From positions 21,001,452 through 21,065,451 of the forward strand of contig OX235267.1 of assembly GCA_944472135.2 (NCBI GenBank): DNA of 64,000 nt, given 5' to 3'. The stretch is from Trichobilharzia regenti. Taxonomy: Eukaryota > Platyhelminthes > Trematoda > Strigeidida > Schistosomatidae. Positions 22,141-34,051 of the stretch are shown in pieces. Each line of letters opens with the position of its first letter. Position 1 is the first letter of the stretch. The notes under the pieces are model-generated. The model had not been told where the DNA came from and did not search any database. It saw only the letters and a list, made by a program, of their open reading frames with translations. A program made the translations under genes and the position numbers.

Positions 22141-22201
22141 CTTTGGAAAATCTTAGCTCTGCTGCATCAAAATCATCGGCAACGGCATGCATTTGCGACA
22201 T
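22141..22201 (-). CDS. POLR2D: RNA polymerase II subunit RPB4, exon 1 with start codon
   Basis: ATG at 22201-22199 is the first in frame: a TAG stop lies upstream in the same frame, near 22231. The exon encodes 20 residues (MSQMHAVADDFDAAELRFSK) plus one base, then the GTATTG donor. The total spliced length is 423 bases, 140 residues, close to the 142 of the human protein. A second in-frame ATG at codon 4 could also serve as start. Confidence 0.88.
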
Positions 22202-25130
22202 CCTGAAATGTAGCTCAACACACTGCAACTACCGGGTATTTTTCAAAACCTCAATATACTGTTGGCATTGCACGCACTATCGTATTTATTTTGTGGAGAT
22301 CCACTCACATTGCTTGGGAGTATTTCTCGACAGTGGTGGATTGTACAGCAATTCTTTCATCCACAACAACTAATAGTATTCAAGGGATGGTGCTGCCTAA
22401 ACTTTTCTTTATGTCACACACGGTCATACATCTACACCAGTTATGTGAATATATGCAACACGCCATACTTCTGATAACAGATCTCAGAGGATCTGACCAA
22501 GGTTGAGTACTTATTCTCATGGCGTGGTGAAGTCACCTCAGTTCCATTGTAGCCGATAGTCTACCGATCAAATTTTAGAAGTACATAATCGGACGGACAG
22601 TGTTGAGCAGGAGGGTGGATTCCGTTACTTTTCCGTGTGCACTTTAAATGGAGTGATCCCTGTGATTAATAGTGGTAGAATACTGACTTTGCGAACTTAT
22701 AGGTATGGTCATACATACGTTTTGTACAACCGCATGGAAAAACAGTCACTTATGTGCCTAGATGTCTACGCAAGATATATGCGGTTATAAGTGCTCTGGC
22801 TGTGTCTCCATCATAATTGTCCCATCTTCTGTGTGTATCCTACTAGAATTTCTATAATTCACACTCTGTATGAGAATGATCGAAAAGACGTATAAACGGA
22901 GATGTTATCTGCCTCACCAATATAAGGATCAGCATTACCCAAAACTCATAAATATCAGAAACCAACCCATTTTCTGTGACCCAGATTTACAGGTTAGTTA
23001 AGGCTTTCTATAACTAGATCGATTATTGCTTGATTTTCACTATCTTTTCTCAAAACTTCAGTTTACGGTGTAAATATTTTTTGCACAGTGTCTGATTACG
23101 AAAAATAATATTTTTTCAGGGGAATCGAATTATTCAGGCAAATCAAAGCTAAGTGGCTTTATTGCATGTGCGTACTATTTGCAGCGTCGTAGCTCACTGC
23201 TACGCAGGTTTTATGACAATTACATTCTTATGAACTTTTTAAATGAAACTTTGCATTAGAAACTTTTTCTGATGTACATATTATCAAGAAGTTTCGCTTA
23301 ACTCTAACATTTGCAAAATGTAACGGATTCAAGAATACATCAAGTTTAATAGTTAAACGTTTGTATTTGGGTTTTCATAAAATCATGTCAGTGTATTTAT
23401 TTAAGTCTGACGGTGCTCATCGGACAAAGCAGATGGCGCAGCTTCAATAAATAAAATATACTGTATAATCATCCCTAGGACACCACAGCAAAACAGTGCT
23501 ACGCAGATCGAATTAATCATAGTTTATATCCAGTCTTGGCATTTTTCGAATTCCTAATTTCAATGTTAGAATCATCCTACAGGATCTGCTATCCTATGGG
23601 ACGTCATATTCGTTGTTTGACACTGAAACTCCCCATGACGTGAGTAATTCGGCGAGGGCATGCACTCTTATATAATTCCCGCACGGACAGTTAGACGCCT
23701 ACTTATGCGCTTTTCATGAGACTGCACAAAACCCATGTACGATAGCCCTTTGAAAAGCAGAATGTAATTGACCCTAAGCAACTATCAGAACCTAGATGTG
23801 AAAGATGTTGTATAATCGTTAAATGTATTGAAAAACGTTGTAAGCATGATATTTGACTAGATAATGATCTTCAATATGTTGCAGAGACCTATCTAGATTC
23901 CTCCAAACATGCGCCATAGAGAAATCTTACCGTAACTGATACTGCCGAGCCAATTTACCTTCCTGGTTCTTTTCTCCGGCCTTCCTCAAAATCCGTCAAC
24001 ACAGTAAATGGGTGCTTGTGATTTTATGGACAAAATCAGGAGGATGGCTGACGCGAAGGTGAATATAGCCCGTAGATCACAGTTTGTTATATACCCTCCG
24101 TTCGTTATAACGCACGGTCATTCTTGGCATTACCAAGTGCTAAATGATTTGACTTAATACTCCAGCACTTCTATTTTGTACTGATTCCGCACCTACCCAA
24201 AAATGGTCAGCCCTTCAAGTCGCCCTGCCATGCCCCACATTTTATCAGTGCAGTCTCGTCAGGATGAGCGACTACTCCTACTTCTCCAAGATGAACGATT
24301 ACATGGCATATCCCCTTTTTGAAGTAGCTCAAACTTTATACGGCGGGTATCAAGGCGTCCTAATAAATAGGCCAAATAATACCAGCGTGATATCGAGAAA
24401 GGTCAATGATATATGTTTAAATTTTGAGCCTGGTGCTTCCTTTAATCCAGTGCATTGCGCAGACATCATTACAAGTAACATTTTTCGACAAAAGTGCAGC
24501 AGTTGTAACAGCGAAAAAGTATAATGCCACCAATATAATGTACGTCAGAATATAAATTTTCAATGCAGCCGTTTTTTACAACAAATAAAAAATATAACTT
24601 TTGATTAAATCAGCATAGCGATGGACTGCGACATTACAATTAGAAGAAATATGCAAGAAAACCGACACAGCCGGCAATCCTCACTAATTTCATGATTCTA
24701 CGTCCCTACGAGGATGATACGATCCTACTTTAAAGACCATATGATTTTTCCTGTCAGCTGCTGATGCCCTTGCAGGTATACCGTCTGTAGGATATTTGAC
24801 AAAACAACCTAGATTTTGGAAAAGTACCTGTGTAATAATCAAAACAGTCCACCGAATCGGATACTAAATATGATTCCAATTATAATACTATAAGATATTC
24901 ACGGCTTTAGGTTCTATGTTGTTCCAAACGCTGTGTGCTTCCAAATACGAACAACGCATATTAAGAAGCACAAATGAAAACTTGAGATTTATTGTTAACG
25001 AAATCAAACATCGAAGAGTGCGAAGAGAATGTCACAGTGTGTAACCACGTGAAATACACTCGTAACAAACGAAGAACATTTTTAATAATACCGTATCAAA
25101 TATTTGACAAACATATGTCAAATTAAATCC
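22202..25130. other. POLR2D: Upstream region of POLR2D, no gene recognised
   Basis: The POLR2D promoter should lie just right of 22201, but no TATA box or initiator can be named with confidence. Open frames here (for example 24264-24524) have no motif, no splice context and no similarity I recognise. Confidence 0.45.
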
Positions 25131-25540
25131 TGTAAATTAATAAAATGTGTCCACGAATTTGTTTTGTAAGCGTGCAGTGAGAATTTATACAGGGAAGCCA
25201 CAACCTCTCACAAAACAGATTTTCACTTATGGCACGAATTTCATACACCACGGTTGCATTATTTGTTAACGTAATCTCACCACACTTTACACGCTCATAC
25301 CCAATATGGTTTTTACGAGCTAGTATAAACCAATTTGATTTCTTTGTTCTCGTTTCTTGATTGTGAGGTAGAGGTTCCTCATCTTCGGTAAACTTCTGCG
25401 TAGCTCGTCCCGCCACTCGACTGTCGTAGATTTGGTTGACTCCAAAGGGAGTAGTGCTGGGATTAATTATATGTGGTTTGTAGTATGAGGTGTTTTAAGA
25501 CTGTTACTACTGTGATTGGAGTTGATTATAATTATTATTA
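25131..25540 (-). repeat. Dispersed repeat, inverted relative to 63178-63430
   Basis: The reverse complement of this stretch matches 63178-63430, including blocks such as ATACTACAAACCACAT, CTACGCAGAAG, GGAACCTCTACCTCACAATC and GGTTTATACTAGCTCGTAA, at roughly 80 percent by eye. A - strand frame here (25416-25123) keeps KFTEDEEPLPHNQETRTKKS; the 63.3-kb copy has a similar short frame. It lies just upstream of CR1-A; the other copy lies just downstream of CR1-B. Identity unknown. Confidence 0.7.
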
Positions 25541-25680
25541 CTATTACCGATATATATATTATCCTTCAAACTTGATCAACTGACTGTTTTTGCGCTATCC
25601 CATTTCCGCTTCTGTCTCTTAGTCTGAATGACTTCACTAATTATACCTATTATTGGCATTGTTATTATAACTATCTCTTT

Positions 25681-25745
25681 TCTCTTGTCGACGACACCGA
25701 AGGACTAACTGGTGAAAGGATCAACTCTATTCACTGACATTCACC
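25681..25745 (+). repeat. Short block shared with 63152-63200, same strand
   Basis: GACACCGAAGGACTAAC ... GATCAACTCTATTCAC resembles 63152-63200 in direct orientation. Together with 25131-25540 (inverted) it suggests a partly palindromic copy of one repeat. Confidence 0.45.
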
Positions 25746-25987
25746 CACGCGCGCGCTTTGAAAAAGGAGAGTGGCCTTTTTAACTTTGTGAAGTAAATTC
25801 TGCTTTTGTTGTTTAAACCACATCAGAAGCTTTTAGTTCACTTTAACTGATTTATTTAGTTGAAGTGTTGTTTATTTTATTCACATTTTGTGTTTTGGTT
25901 GGTATCTACCTAGCTGTCACACGTATATATATTTGTGTATTTGTTTGGTCTTAAGCTCACTGTTTTCACGTACATATAACTGTGTAA

Positions 25988-26869
25988 TTGAAACAAATTA
26001 AAGTTGTGGCCCCAACTAACAATTGTGGACGACCGGACTGCGACTTTCCGGTGGATGATGGGATGCAGTGTGACAACTGCAGCCTTTGGTTCCAAAACGT
26101 TTGCACTGGTTTAACACCAGTAGCCTATAAGAGATGTTGCAAGCCATCATCTCCATGGCTGTGCAAATTTTGCAGCAATCCATTAGATGTCCTCATCCAA
26201 GAGGCTGTAGGACTCTTGATTTCCAAGAAATTGTCGAAAGACATAGTTGAAAAGCCTGTACCAGAAACCTTACCCAAGGATGGTGGTTCAGGACATAGTT
26301 GTAAGACTCAGGATGCATCACCTCCTGAAGTCTCAGAAGCGAAAGAAGCACAAAATGCCCAAACATCTGTTGCTGCAAAGCGCAAAAGGCAACGGAAATC
26401 CAGGAGGGCAAGTAGTGCCAGCATGGCAAAACCAGCCTGTGAAATAGCAACGCTAAGGCGCAGCGTGTCTAGTGCACGAATTGCTTCTAGTCGCGGCGAA
26501 AACAGAGTAGGAGAAAGACTCCACTTGGTCGCTGCCTAAAGGTAAGAAGCAAAACAAAACTAGGAAAGAAATAGTAGCCGAGTTTACCAACAAGGTCTCG
26601 ACGACTGTTAGTACCAGCCAAACTCAGGAACCCACGAACTCTAGTTACAGTATTATCATCTGGAACTTGGAGGAATCAAAGAACACAGATCCAGCTGCCC
26701 GACATGCAGATGATCTGAAGGCGATAAGCTCCATTTTCCGGGAGATACTTCCCGAAAAAACAACTGGAGTACATGTACGAAAGGCCATCAGGATCGGAAT
26801 ACGAAACACTGATGCTTAAGGAACTCCTCGACGAATACAAAGATAGTTTTAGGGAACGAAACAGAGAGG
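25988..26869 (+). pseudogene. CR1-A ORF1, 5' part (PHD-type zinc finger), interrupted
   Basis: First part of a CR1-type non-LTR retrotransposon ORF1, an RNA-binding chaperone-like protein. The frame 25988-26539 has a PHD-like cysteine pattern (CGRPDC ... MQCDNCSLWF ... WLCKFC); the usual His after Trp-Phe is Gln here. A frame change near 26.5 kb is followed by SIIIWNLEES, AARHADDLKAI and GVHVRKAIRIGI, the RRM-like core of CR1 ORF1. No ATG starts the frame. The reading stops at 26870 where the LTR block begins; the missing C-terminus resumes at 54950. So this copy is dead, and was decayed or decaying when or after it was split. Confidence 0.8.
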
Positions 26870-26874
26870 AGGAC
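26870..26874. repeat. Target-site duplication AGGAC, left copy
   Basis: AGGAC immediately before the TG that starts the LTR block. The same five bases follow the CA at the other end of the block (54945-54949). Five base pairs is the usual duplication size for BEL/Pao and Gypsy elements. Confidence 0.8.
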
Positions 26875-27130
26875 TGTCAGCCACGTCTCGTAAACCGTTA
26901 ATGCCCAGCTCTCGCTACGCTGGGACTCACGCTGTTCCTTGAAGTTTCTCAGAAACGCTTAGTAATAACGGACGCAAAATCCAAAACACCGATTGGCCAC
27001 TCGAAAATACTTTATTGTAACACCAACATATAAACAATGTTGCCACTAAGGTCTGTGAACAAATATTACAATAATAAATCACAATATTACTTCTAACGGA
27101 TTTCTGCTGACGGTTTCTACCGTCAGAAAC
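26875..27130 (-). mobile_element. Type A LTR, truncated, at the left end of the array
   Basis: Type A LTR sequence from 26875 to about 27110, then 20 bases of leader (27111-27130), then a full type B LTR from 27131. About 120 bases of the LTR's other end are missing. At the joint there is a perfect 8-bp stem palindrome with a TTCT loop (27107-27126), so the deletion may have formed between leader and LTR at a hairpin. Confidence 0.75.
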
Positions 27131-27360
27131 TGTCAATCACGTCTCATAAACCGTTAATGCCCAGCTCTCGCTACGCTGGGGCCCACGCTGTTCCTTGAAG
27201 ATTTCAGAAACGCTTAGTTATAACGGACGAAAAAACCAAAACACCGATCTGCCGCTTGATATTTCTTTATTGTTACACCAACATATAAAAAGAATAAGTG
27301 AACTAAGGTCTGAAAACAAATATTACAATAATAAATCATTGTATTACTTCTGACGATGTT

Positions 27361-27771
27361 TCACTCTTCTTTCTGAACAGCGACCGATGAGACGATGACT
27401 GTCGGATTGATGCCTCCGCGAAAATTGGGGAAGTTGATTTTAAGCAAACAACCAAGAATTGATCGTTCAATCTTCAACTCCATTGACAACCTCATCGAAT
27501 ACATTAACTTCATTTCATCAATTAATAAAAAACCACTCAACATGATCTCAAACTCCTCTACAAATTGTATATAATCAGCTGGGTTTCCATCAAAACATCG
27601 TGGTTCAAATTTAGGGAGTTTGATGTTCCTATTATCCCTGAACGGCGAAACAATAACATCAACCATGTCATGCTTAACATCAGACACATCGTTACAATTA
27701 ACAGACAAGTCACCATGACTTACTTTCCTGTTTGTATCCAAGACACTCTGTCCCTTCTTTGACCCAGGCAT
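27361..27771 (-). CDS. Truncated gag fused to LTR sequence (representative array unit)
   Basis: 136-codon frame, repeated at 27361-27771 + 785n (n = 0 to 18) and at 50582-50992, 52464-52874, 53246-53656 and 54031-54441. Codons 1-95 match the start of the longer gag (FRDNRNIKLPKFEPRCFDG and the FVEEFEIMLSG helix), the region that in BEL/Pao gag precedes the capsid-like domain. The last 41 codons (LSMELKIERSILG onward) are translated LTR. The joint is at GATGAGGT/TGTCA. It is unlikely to make a working gag; whether any product is made is unknown. The ATG context and shared leader make translation of an RNA possible. Confidence 0.7.
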   Translation of the reverse strand: MPGSKKGQSVLDTNRKVSHGDLSVNCNDVSDVKHDMVDVIVSPFRDNRNIKLPKFEPRCFDGNPADYIQFVEEFEIMLSGFLLIDEMKLMYSMRLSMELKIERSILGCLLKINFPNFRGGINPTVIVSSVAVQKEE

Positions 27772-28232
27772 TGTTGAACTTGACCCAATTCCAAAAACGT
27801 TCCAGATATTGCTTGTTCAAAGAGGACTTGACCGGCACCAGGAGAAATGAACGGCGACTATCCAAACTTTCACCAACTGTTTGAATCCGCCAGATCTGTT
27901 TCTACCGTCAGAAACTGTCAATCACGTCTCATAAACCGTTAATGCCCAGCTCTCGCTACGCTGGGGCCCACGCTGTTCCTTGAAGATTTCAGAAACGCTT
28001 AGTTATAACGGACGAAAAAACCAAAACACCGATCTGCCGCTTGATATTTCTTTATTGTTACACCAACATATAAAAAGAATAAGTGAACTAAGGTCTGAAA
28101 ACAAATATTACAATAATAAATCATTGTATTACTTCTGACGATGTTTCACTCTTCTTTCTGAACAGCGACCGATGAGACGATGACTGTCGGATTGATGCCT
28201 CCGCGAAAATTGGGGAAGTTGATTTTAAGCAA

Positions 28233-28556
28233 TCAACCAAGAATTGATCGTTCAATCTTCAACTCCATTGACAACCTCATCGAATACATTAACTTCATTT
28301 CATCAATTAATAAAAAACCACTCAACATGATCTCAAACTCCTCTACAAATTGTATATAATCAGCTGGGTTTCCATCAAAACATCGTGGTTCAAATTTAGG
28401 GAGTTTGATGTTCCTATTATCCCTGAACGGCGAAACAATAACATCAACCATGTCATGCTTAACATCAGACACATCGTTACAATTAACAGACAAGTCACCA
28501 TGACTTACTTTCCTGTTTGTATCCAAGACACTCTGTCCCTTCTTTGACCCAGGCAT
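28233..28556 (-). pseudogene. Array unit 2: gag fusion shortened by a stop
   Basis: Same as the standard unit except for plus-strand T at 28233, which creates an in-frame TGA inside the LTR-encoded tail, leaving 107 codons. The identical change occurs in unit 9 (33728), seven units away, so the two units share ancestry by duplication or conversion. Confidence 0.85.
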
Positions 28557-31500
28557 TGTTGAACTTGACCCAATTCCAAAAACGTTCCAGATATTGCTTG
28601 TTCAAAGAGGACTTGACCGGCACCAGGAGAAATGAACGGCGACTATCCAAACTTTCACCAACTGTTTGAATCCGCCAGATCTGTTTCTACCGTCAGAAAC
28701 TGTCAATCACGTCTCATAAACCGTTAATGCCCAGCTCTCGCTACGCTGGGGCCCACGCTGTTCCTTGAAGATTTCAGAAACGCTTAGTTATAACGGACGA
28801 AAAAACCAAAACACCGATCTGCCGCTTGATATTTCTTTATTGTTACACCAACATATAAAAAGAATAAGTGAACTAAGGTCTGAAAACAAATATTACAATA
28901 ATAAATCATTGTATTACTTCTGACGATGTTTCACTCTTCTTTCTGAACAGCGACCGATGAGACGATGACTGTCGGATTGATGCCTCCGCGAAAATTGGGG
29001 AAGTTGATTTTAAGCAAACAACCAAGAATTGATCGTTCAATCTTCAACTCCATTGACAACCTCATCGAATACATTAACTTCATTTCATCAATTAATAAAA
29101 AACCACTCAACATGATCTCAAACTCCTCTACAAATTGTATATAATCAGCTGGGTTTCCATCAAAACATCGTGGTTCAAATTTAGGGAGTTTGATGTTCCT
29201 ATTATCCCTGAACGGCGAAACAATAACATCAACCATGTCATGCTTAACATCAGACACATCGTTACAATTAACAGACAAGTCACCATGACTTACTTTCCTG
29301 TTTGTATCCAAGACACTCTGTCCCTTCTTTGACCCAGGCATTGTTGAACTTGACCCAATTCCAAAAACGTTCCAGATATTGCTTGTTCAAAGAGGACTTG
29401 ACCGGCACCAGGAGAAATGAACGGCGACTATCCAAACTTTCACCAACTGTTTGAATCCGCCAGATCTGTTTCTACCGTCAGAAACTGTCAATCACGTCTC
29501 ATAAACCGTTAATGCCCAGCTCTCGCTACGCTGGGGCCCACGCTGTTCCTTGAAGATTTCAGAAACGCTTAGTTATAACGGACGAAAAAACCAAAACACC
29601 GATCTGCCGCTTGATATTTCTTTATTGTTACACCAACATATAAAAAGAATAAGTGAACTAAGGTCTGAAAACAAATATTACAATAATAAATCATTGTATT
29701 ACTTCTGACGATGTTTCACTCTTCTTTCTGAACAGCGACCGATGAGACGATGACTGTCGGATTGATGCCTCCGCGAAAATTGGGGAAGTTGATTTTAAGC
29801 AAACAACCAAGAATTGATCGTTCAATCTTCAACTCCATTGACAACCTCATCGAATACATTAACTTCATTTCATCAATTAATAAAAAACCACTCAGCATGA
29901 TCTCAAACTCCTCTACAAATTGTATATAATCAGCTGGGTTTCCATCAAAACATCGTGGTTCAAATTTAGGGAGTTTGATGTTCCTATTATCCCTGAACGG
30001 CGAAACAATAACATCAACCATGTCATGCTTAACATCAGACACATCGTTACAATTAACAGACAAGTCACCATGACTTACTTTCCTGTTTGTATCCAAGACA
30101 CTCTGTCCCTTCTTTGACCCAGGCATTGTTGAACTTGACCCAATTCCAAAAACGTTCCAGATATTGCTTGTTCAAAGAGGACTTGACCGGCACCAGGAGA
30201 AATGAACGGCGACTATCCAAACTTTCACCAACTGTTTGAATCCGCCAGATCTGTTTCTACCGTCAGAAACTGTCAATCACGTCTCATAAACCGTTAATGC
30301 CCAGCTCTCGCTACGCTGGGGCCCACGCTGTTCCTTGAAGATTTCAGAAACGCTTAGTTATAACGGACGAAAAAACCAAAACACCGATCTGCCGCTTGAT
30401 ATTTCTTTATTGTTACACCAACATATAAAAAGAATAAGTGAACTAAGGTCTGAAAACAAATATTACAATAATAAATCATTGTATTACTTCTGACGATGTT
30501 TCACTCTTCTTTCTGAACAGCGACCGATGAGACGATGACTGTCGGATTGATGCCTCCGCGAAAATTGGGGAAGTTGATTTTAAGCAAACAACCAAGAATT
30601 GATCGTTCAATCTTCAACTCCATTGACAACCTCATCGAATACATTAACTTCATTTCATCAATTAATAAAAAACCACTCAACATGATCTCAAACTCCTCTA
30701 CAAATTGTATATAATCAGCTGGGTTTCCATCAAAACATCGTGGTTCAAATTTAGGGAGTTTGATGTTCCTATTATCCCTGAACGGCGAAACAATAACATC
30801 AACCATGTCATGCTTAACATCAGACACATCGTTACAATTAACAGACAAGTCACCATGACTTACTTTCCTGTTTGTATCCAAGACACTCTGTCCCTTCTTT
30901 GACCCAGGCATTGTTGAACTTGACCCAATTCCAAAAACGTTCCAGATATTGCTTGTTCAAAGAGGACTTGACCGGCACCAGGAGAAATGAACGGCGACTA
31001 TCCAAACTTTCACCAACTGTTTGAATCCGCCAGATCTGTTTCTACCGTCAGAAACTGTCAATCACGTCTCATAAACCGTTAATGCCCAGCTCTCGCTACG
31101 CTGGGGCCCACGCTGTTCCTTGAAGATTTCAGAAACGCTTAGTTATAACGGACGAAAAAACCAAAACACCGATCTGCCGCTTGATATTTCTTTATTGTTA
31201 CACCAACATATAAAAAGAATAAGTGAACTAAGGTCTGAAAACAAATATTACAATAATAAATCATTGTATTACTTCTGACGATGTTTCACTCTTCTTTCTG
31301 AACAGCGACCGATGAGACGATGACTGTCGGATTGATGCCTCCGCGAAAATTGGGGAAGTTGATTTTAAGCAAACAACCAAGAATTGATCGTTCAATCTTC
31401 AACTCCATTGACAACCTCATCGAATACATTAACTTCATTTCATCAATTAATAAAAAACCACTCAGCATGATCTCAAACTCCTCTACAAATTGTATATAAT

Positions 31501-32855
31501 CAGCTGGGTTTCCATCAAAACATCGTGGTTCAAATTTAGGGAGTTTGATGTTCCTATTATCCCTGAACGGCGAAACAATAACATCAACCATGTCATGCTT
31601 AACATCAGACACATCGTTACAATTAACAGACAAGTCACCATGACTTACTTTCCTGTTTGTATCCAAGACACTCTGTCCCTTCTTTGACCCAGGCATTGTT
31701 GAACTTGACCCAATTCCAAAAACGTTCCAGATATTGCTTGTTCAAAGAGGACTTGACCGGCACCAGGAGAAATGAACGGCGACTATCCAAACTTTCACCA
31801 ACTGTTTGAATCCGCCAGATCTGTTTCTACCGTCAGAAACTGTCAATCACGTCTCATAAACCGTTAATGCCCAGCTCTCGCTACGCTGGGGCCCACGCTG
31901 TTCCTTGAAGATTTCAGAAACGCTTAGTTATAACGGACGAAAAAACCAAAACACCGATCTGCCGCTTGATATTTCTTTATTGTTACACCAACATATAAAA
32001 AGAATAAGTGAACTAAGGTCTGAAAACAAATATTACAATAATAAATCATTGTATTACTTCTGACGATGTTTCACTCTTCTTTCTGAACAGCGACCGATGA
32101 GACGATGACTGTCGGATTGATGCCTCCGCGAAAATTGGGGAAGTTGATTTTAAGCAAACAACCAAGAATTGATCGTTCAATCTTCAACTCCATTGACAAC
32201 CTCATCGAATACATTAACTTCATTTCATCAATTAATAAAAAACCACTCAGCATGATCTCAAACTCCTCTACAAATTGTATATAATCAGCTGGGTTTCCAT
32301 CAAAACATCGTGGTTCAAATTTAGGGAGTTTGATGTTCCTATTATCCCTGAACGGCGAAACAATAACATCAACCATGTCATGCTTAACATCAGACACATC
32401 GTTACAATTAACAGACAAGTCACCATGACTTACTTTCCTGTTTGTATCCAAGACACTCTGTCCCTTCTTTGACCCAGGCATTGTTGAACTTGACCCAATT
32501 CCAAAAACGTTCCAGATATTGCTTGTTCAAAGAGGACTTGACCGGCACCAGGAGAAATGAACGGCGACTATCCAAACTTTCACCAACTGTTTGAATCCGC
32601 CAGATCTGTTTCTACCGTCAGAAACTGTCAATCACGTCTCATAAACCGTTAATGCCCAGCTCTCGCTACGCTGGGGCCCACGCTGTTCCTTGAAGATTTC
32701 AGAAACGCTTAGTTATAACGGACGAAAAAACCAAAACACCGATCTGCCGCTTGATATTTCTTTATTGTTACACCAACATATAAAAAGAATAAGTGAACTA
32801 AGGTCTGAAAACAAATATTACAATAATAAATCATTGTATTACTTCTGACGATGTT

Positions 32856-33266
32856 TCACTCTTCTTTCTGAACAGCGACCGATGAGACGATGACTGTCGG
32901 ATTGATGCCTCCGCGAAAATTGGGGAAGTTGATTTTAAGCAAACAACCAAGAATTGATCGTTCAATCTTCAACTCCATTGACAACCTCATCGAATACATT
33001 AACTTCATTTCATCAATTAATAAAAAACCACTCAGCATGATCTCAAACTCCTCTACAAATTGTATATAATCAGCTGGGTTTCCATCAAAACATCGTGGTT
33101 CAAATTTAGGGAGTTTGATGTTCCTATTATCCCTGAACGGCGAAACAATAACATCAACCATGTCATGCTTAACATCAGACATATCGTTACAATTAACAGA
33201 CAAGTCACCATGACTTACTTTCCTGTTTGTATCCAAGACACTCTGTCCCTTCTTTGACCCAGGCAT
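32856..33266 (-). CDS. Array unit 8: gag fusion with a private Val-to-Met change
   Basis: Standard 136-codon fusion except for C to T on the + strand at 33182, changing a Val codon to Met after Asn-Asp. It is the only unit in the window with this change and can serve as a tag for tracing the array in long reads. Confidence 0.85.
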   Translation of the reverse strand: MPGSKKGQSVLDTNRKVSHGDLSVNCNDMSDVKHDMVDVIVSPFRDNRNIKLPKFEPRCFDGNPADYIQFVEEFEIMLSGFLLIDEMKLMYSMRLSMELKIERSILGCLLKINFPNFRGGINPTVIVSSVAVQKEE

Positions 33267-33727
33267 TGTTGAACTTGACCCAATTCCAAAAACGTTCCAG
33301 ATATTGCTTGTTCAAAGAGGACTTGACCGGCACCAGGAGAAATGAACGGCGACTATCCAAACTTTCACCAACTGTTTGAATCCGCCAGATCTGTTTCTAC
33401 CGTCAGAAACTGTCAATCACGTCTCATAAACCGTTAATGCCCAGCTCTCGCTACGCTGGGGCCCACGCTGTTCCTTGAAGATTTCAGAAACGCTTAGTTA
33501 TAACGGACGAAAAAACCAAAACACCGATCTGCCGCTTGATATTTCTTTATTGTTACACCAACATATAAAAAGAATAAGTGAACTAAGGTCTGAAAACAAA
33601 TATTACAATAATAAATCATTGTATTACTTCTGACGATGTTTCACTCTTCTTTCTGAACAGCGACCGATGAGACGATGACTGTCGGATTGATGCCTCCGCG
33701 AAAATTGGGGAAGTTGATTTTAAGCAA

Positions 33728-34051
33728 TCAACCAAGAATTGATCGTTCAATCTTCAACTCCATTGACAACCTCATCGAATACATTAACTTCATTTCATCA
33801 ATTAATAAAAAACCACTCAACATGATCTCAAACTCCTCTACAAATTGTATATAATCAGCTGGGTTTCCATCAAAACATCGTGGTTCAAATTTAGGGAGTT
33901 TGATGTTCCTATTATCCCTGAACGGCGAAACAATAACATCAACCATGTCATGCTTAACATCAGACACATCGTTACAATTAACAGACAAGTCACCATGACT
34001 TACTTTCCTGTTTGTATCCAAGACACTCTGTCCCTTCTTTGACCCAGGCAT
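33728..34051 (-). pseudogene. Array unit 9: gag fusion shortened by the same stop as unit 2
   Basis: Carries T at 33728, giving the same in-frame TGA as unit 2, 107 codons left. The offset from unit 2 is exactly 7 x 785. Confidence 0.85.

Noticed and set aside
24264..24524. 86-codon open frame
   Set aside because: No recognised motif, no flanking splice sites, no neighbours that suggest a gene.
25123..25416. 97-codon - strand frame as an independent gene
   Set aside because: It lies within a dispersed repeat also found at 63 kb; more likely part of a mobile element. Reported as repeat only.
27885..27905. Sequence GTTTGAATCCGCCA in the leader, looking like a tRNA 3' end
   Set aside because: Only six bases follow the T-loop-like TTTGAAT, too few for a tRNA acceptor arm. 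As a primer-binding site (TGGCGGATTC on the - strand) it lies about 24 bases past the LTR end, so the call would be uncertain.
27897..28148. Shorter LTR of 252 bp bounded by TGTTTC ... GTTTCA
   Set aside because: The ends looked canonical in the array, but the type A LTRs, the outer ends with the AGGAC duplication and the polypurine tract before 42404 all place the LTR ends at TGTCA ... TGACA (358 bp).
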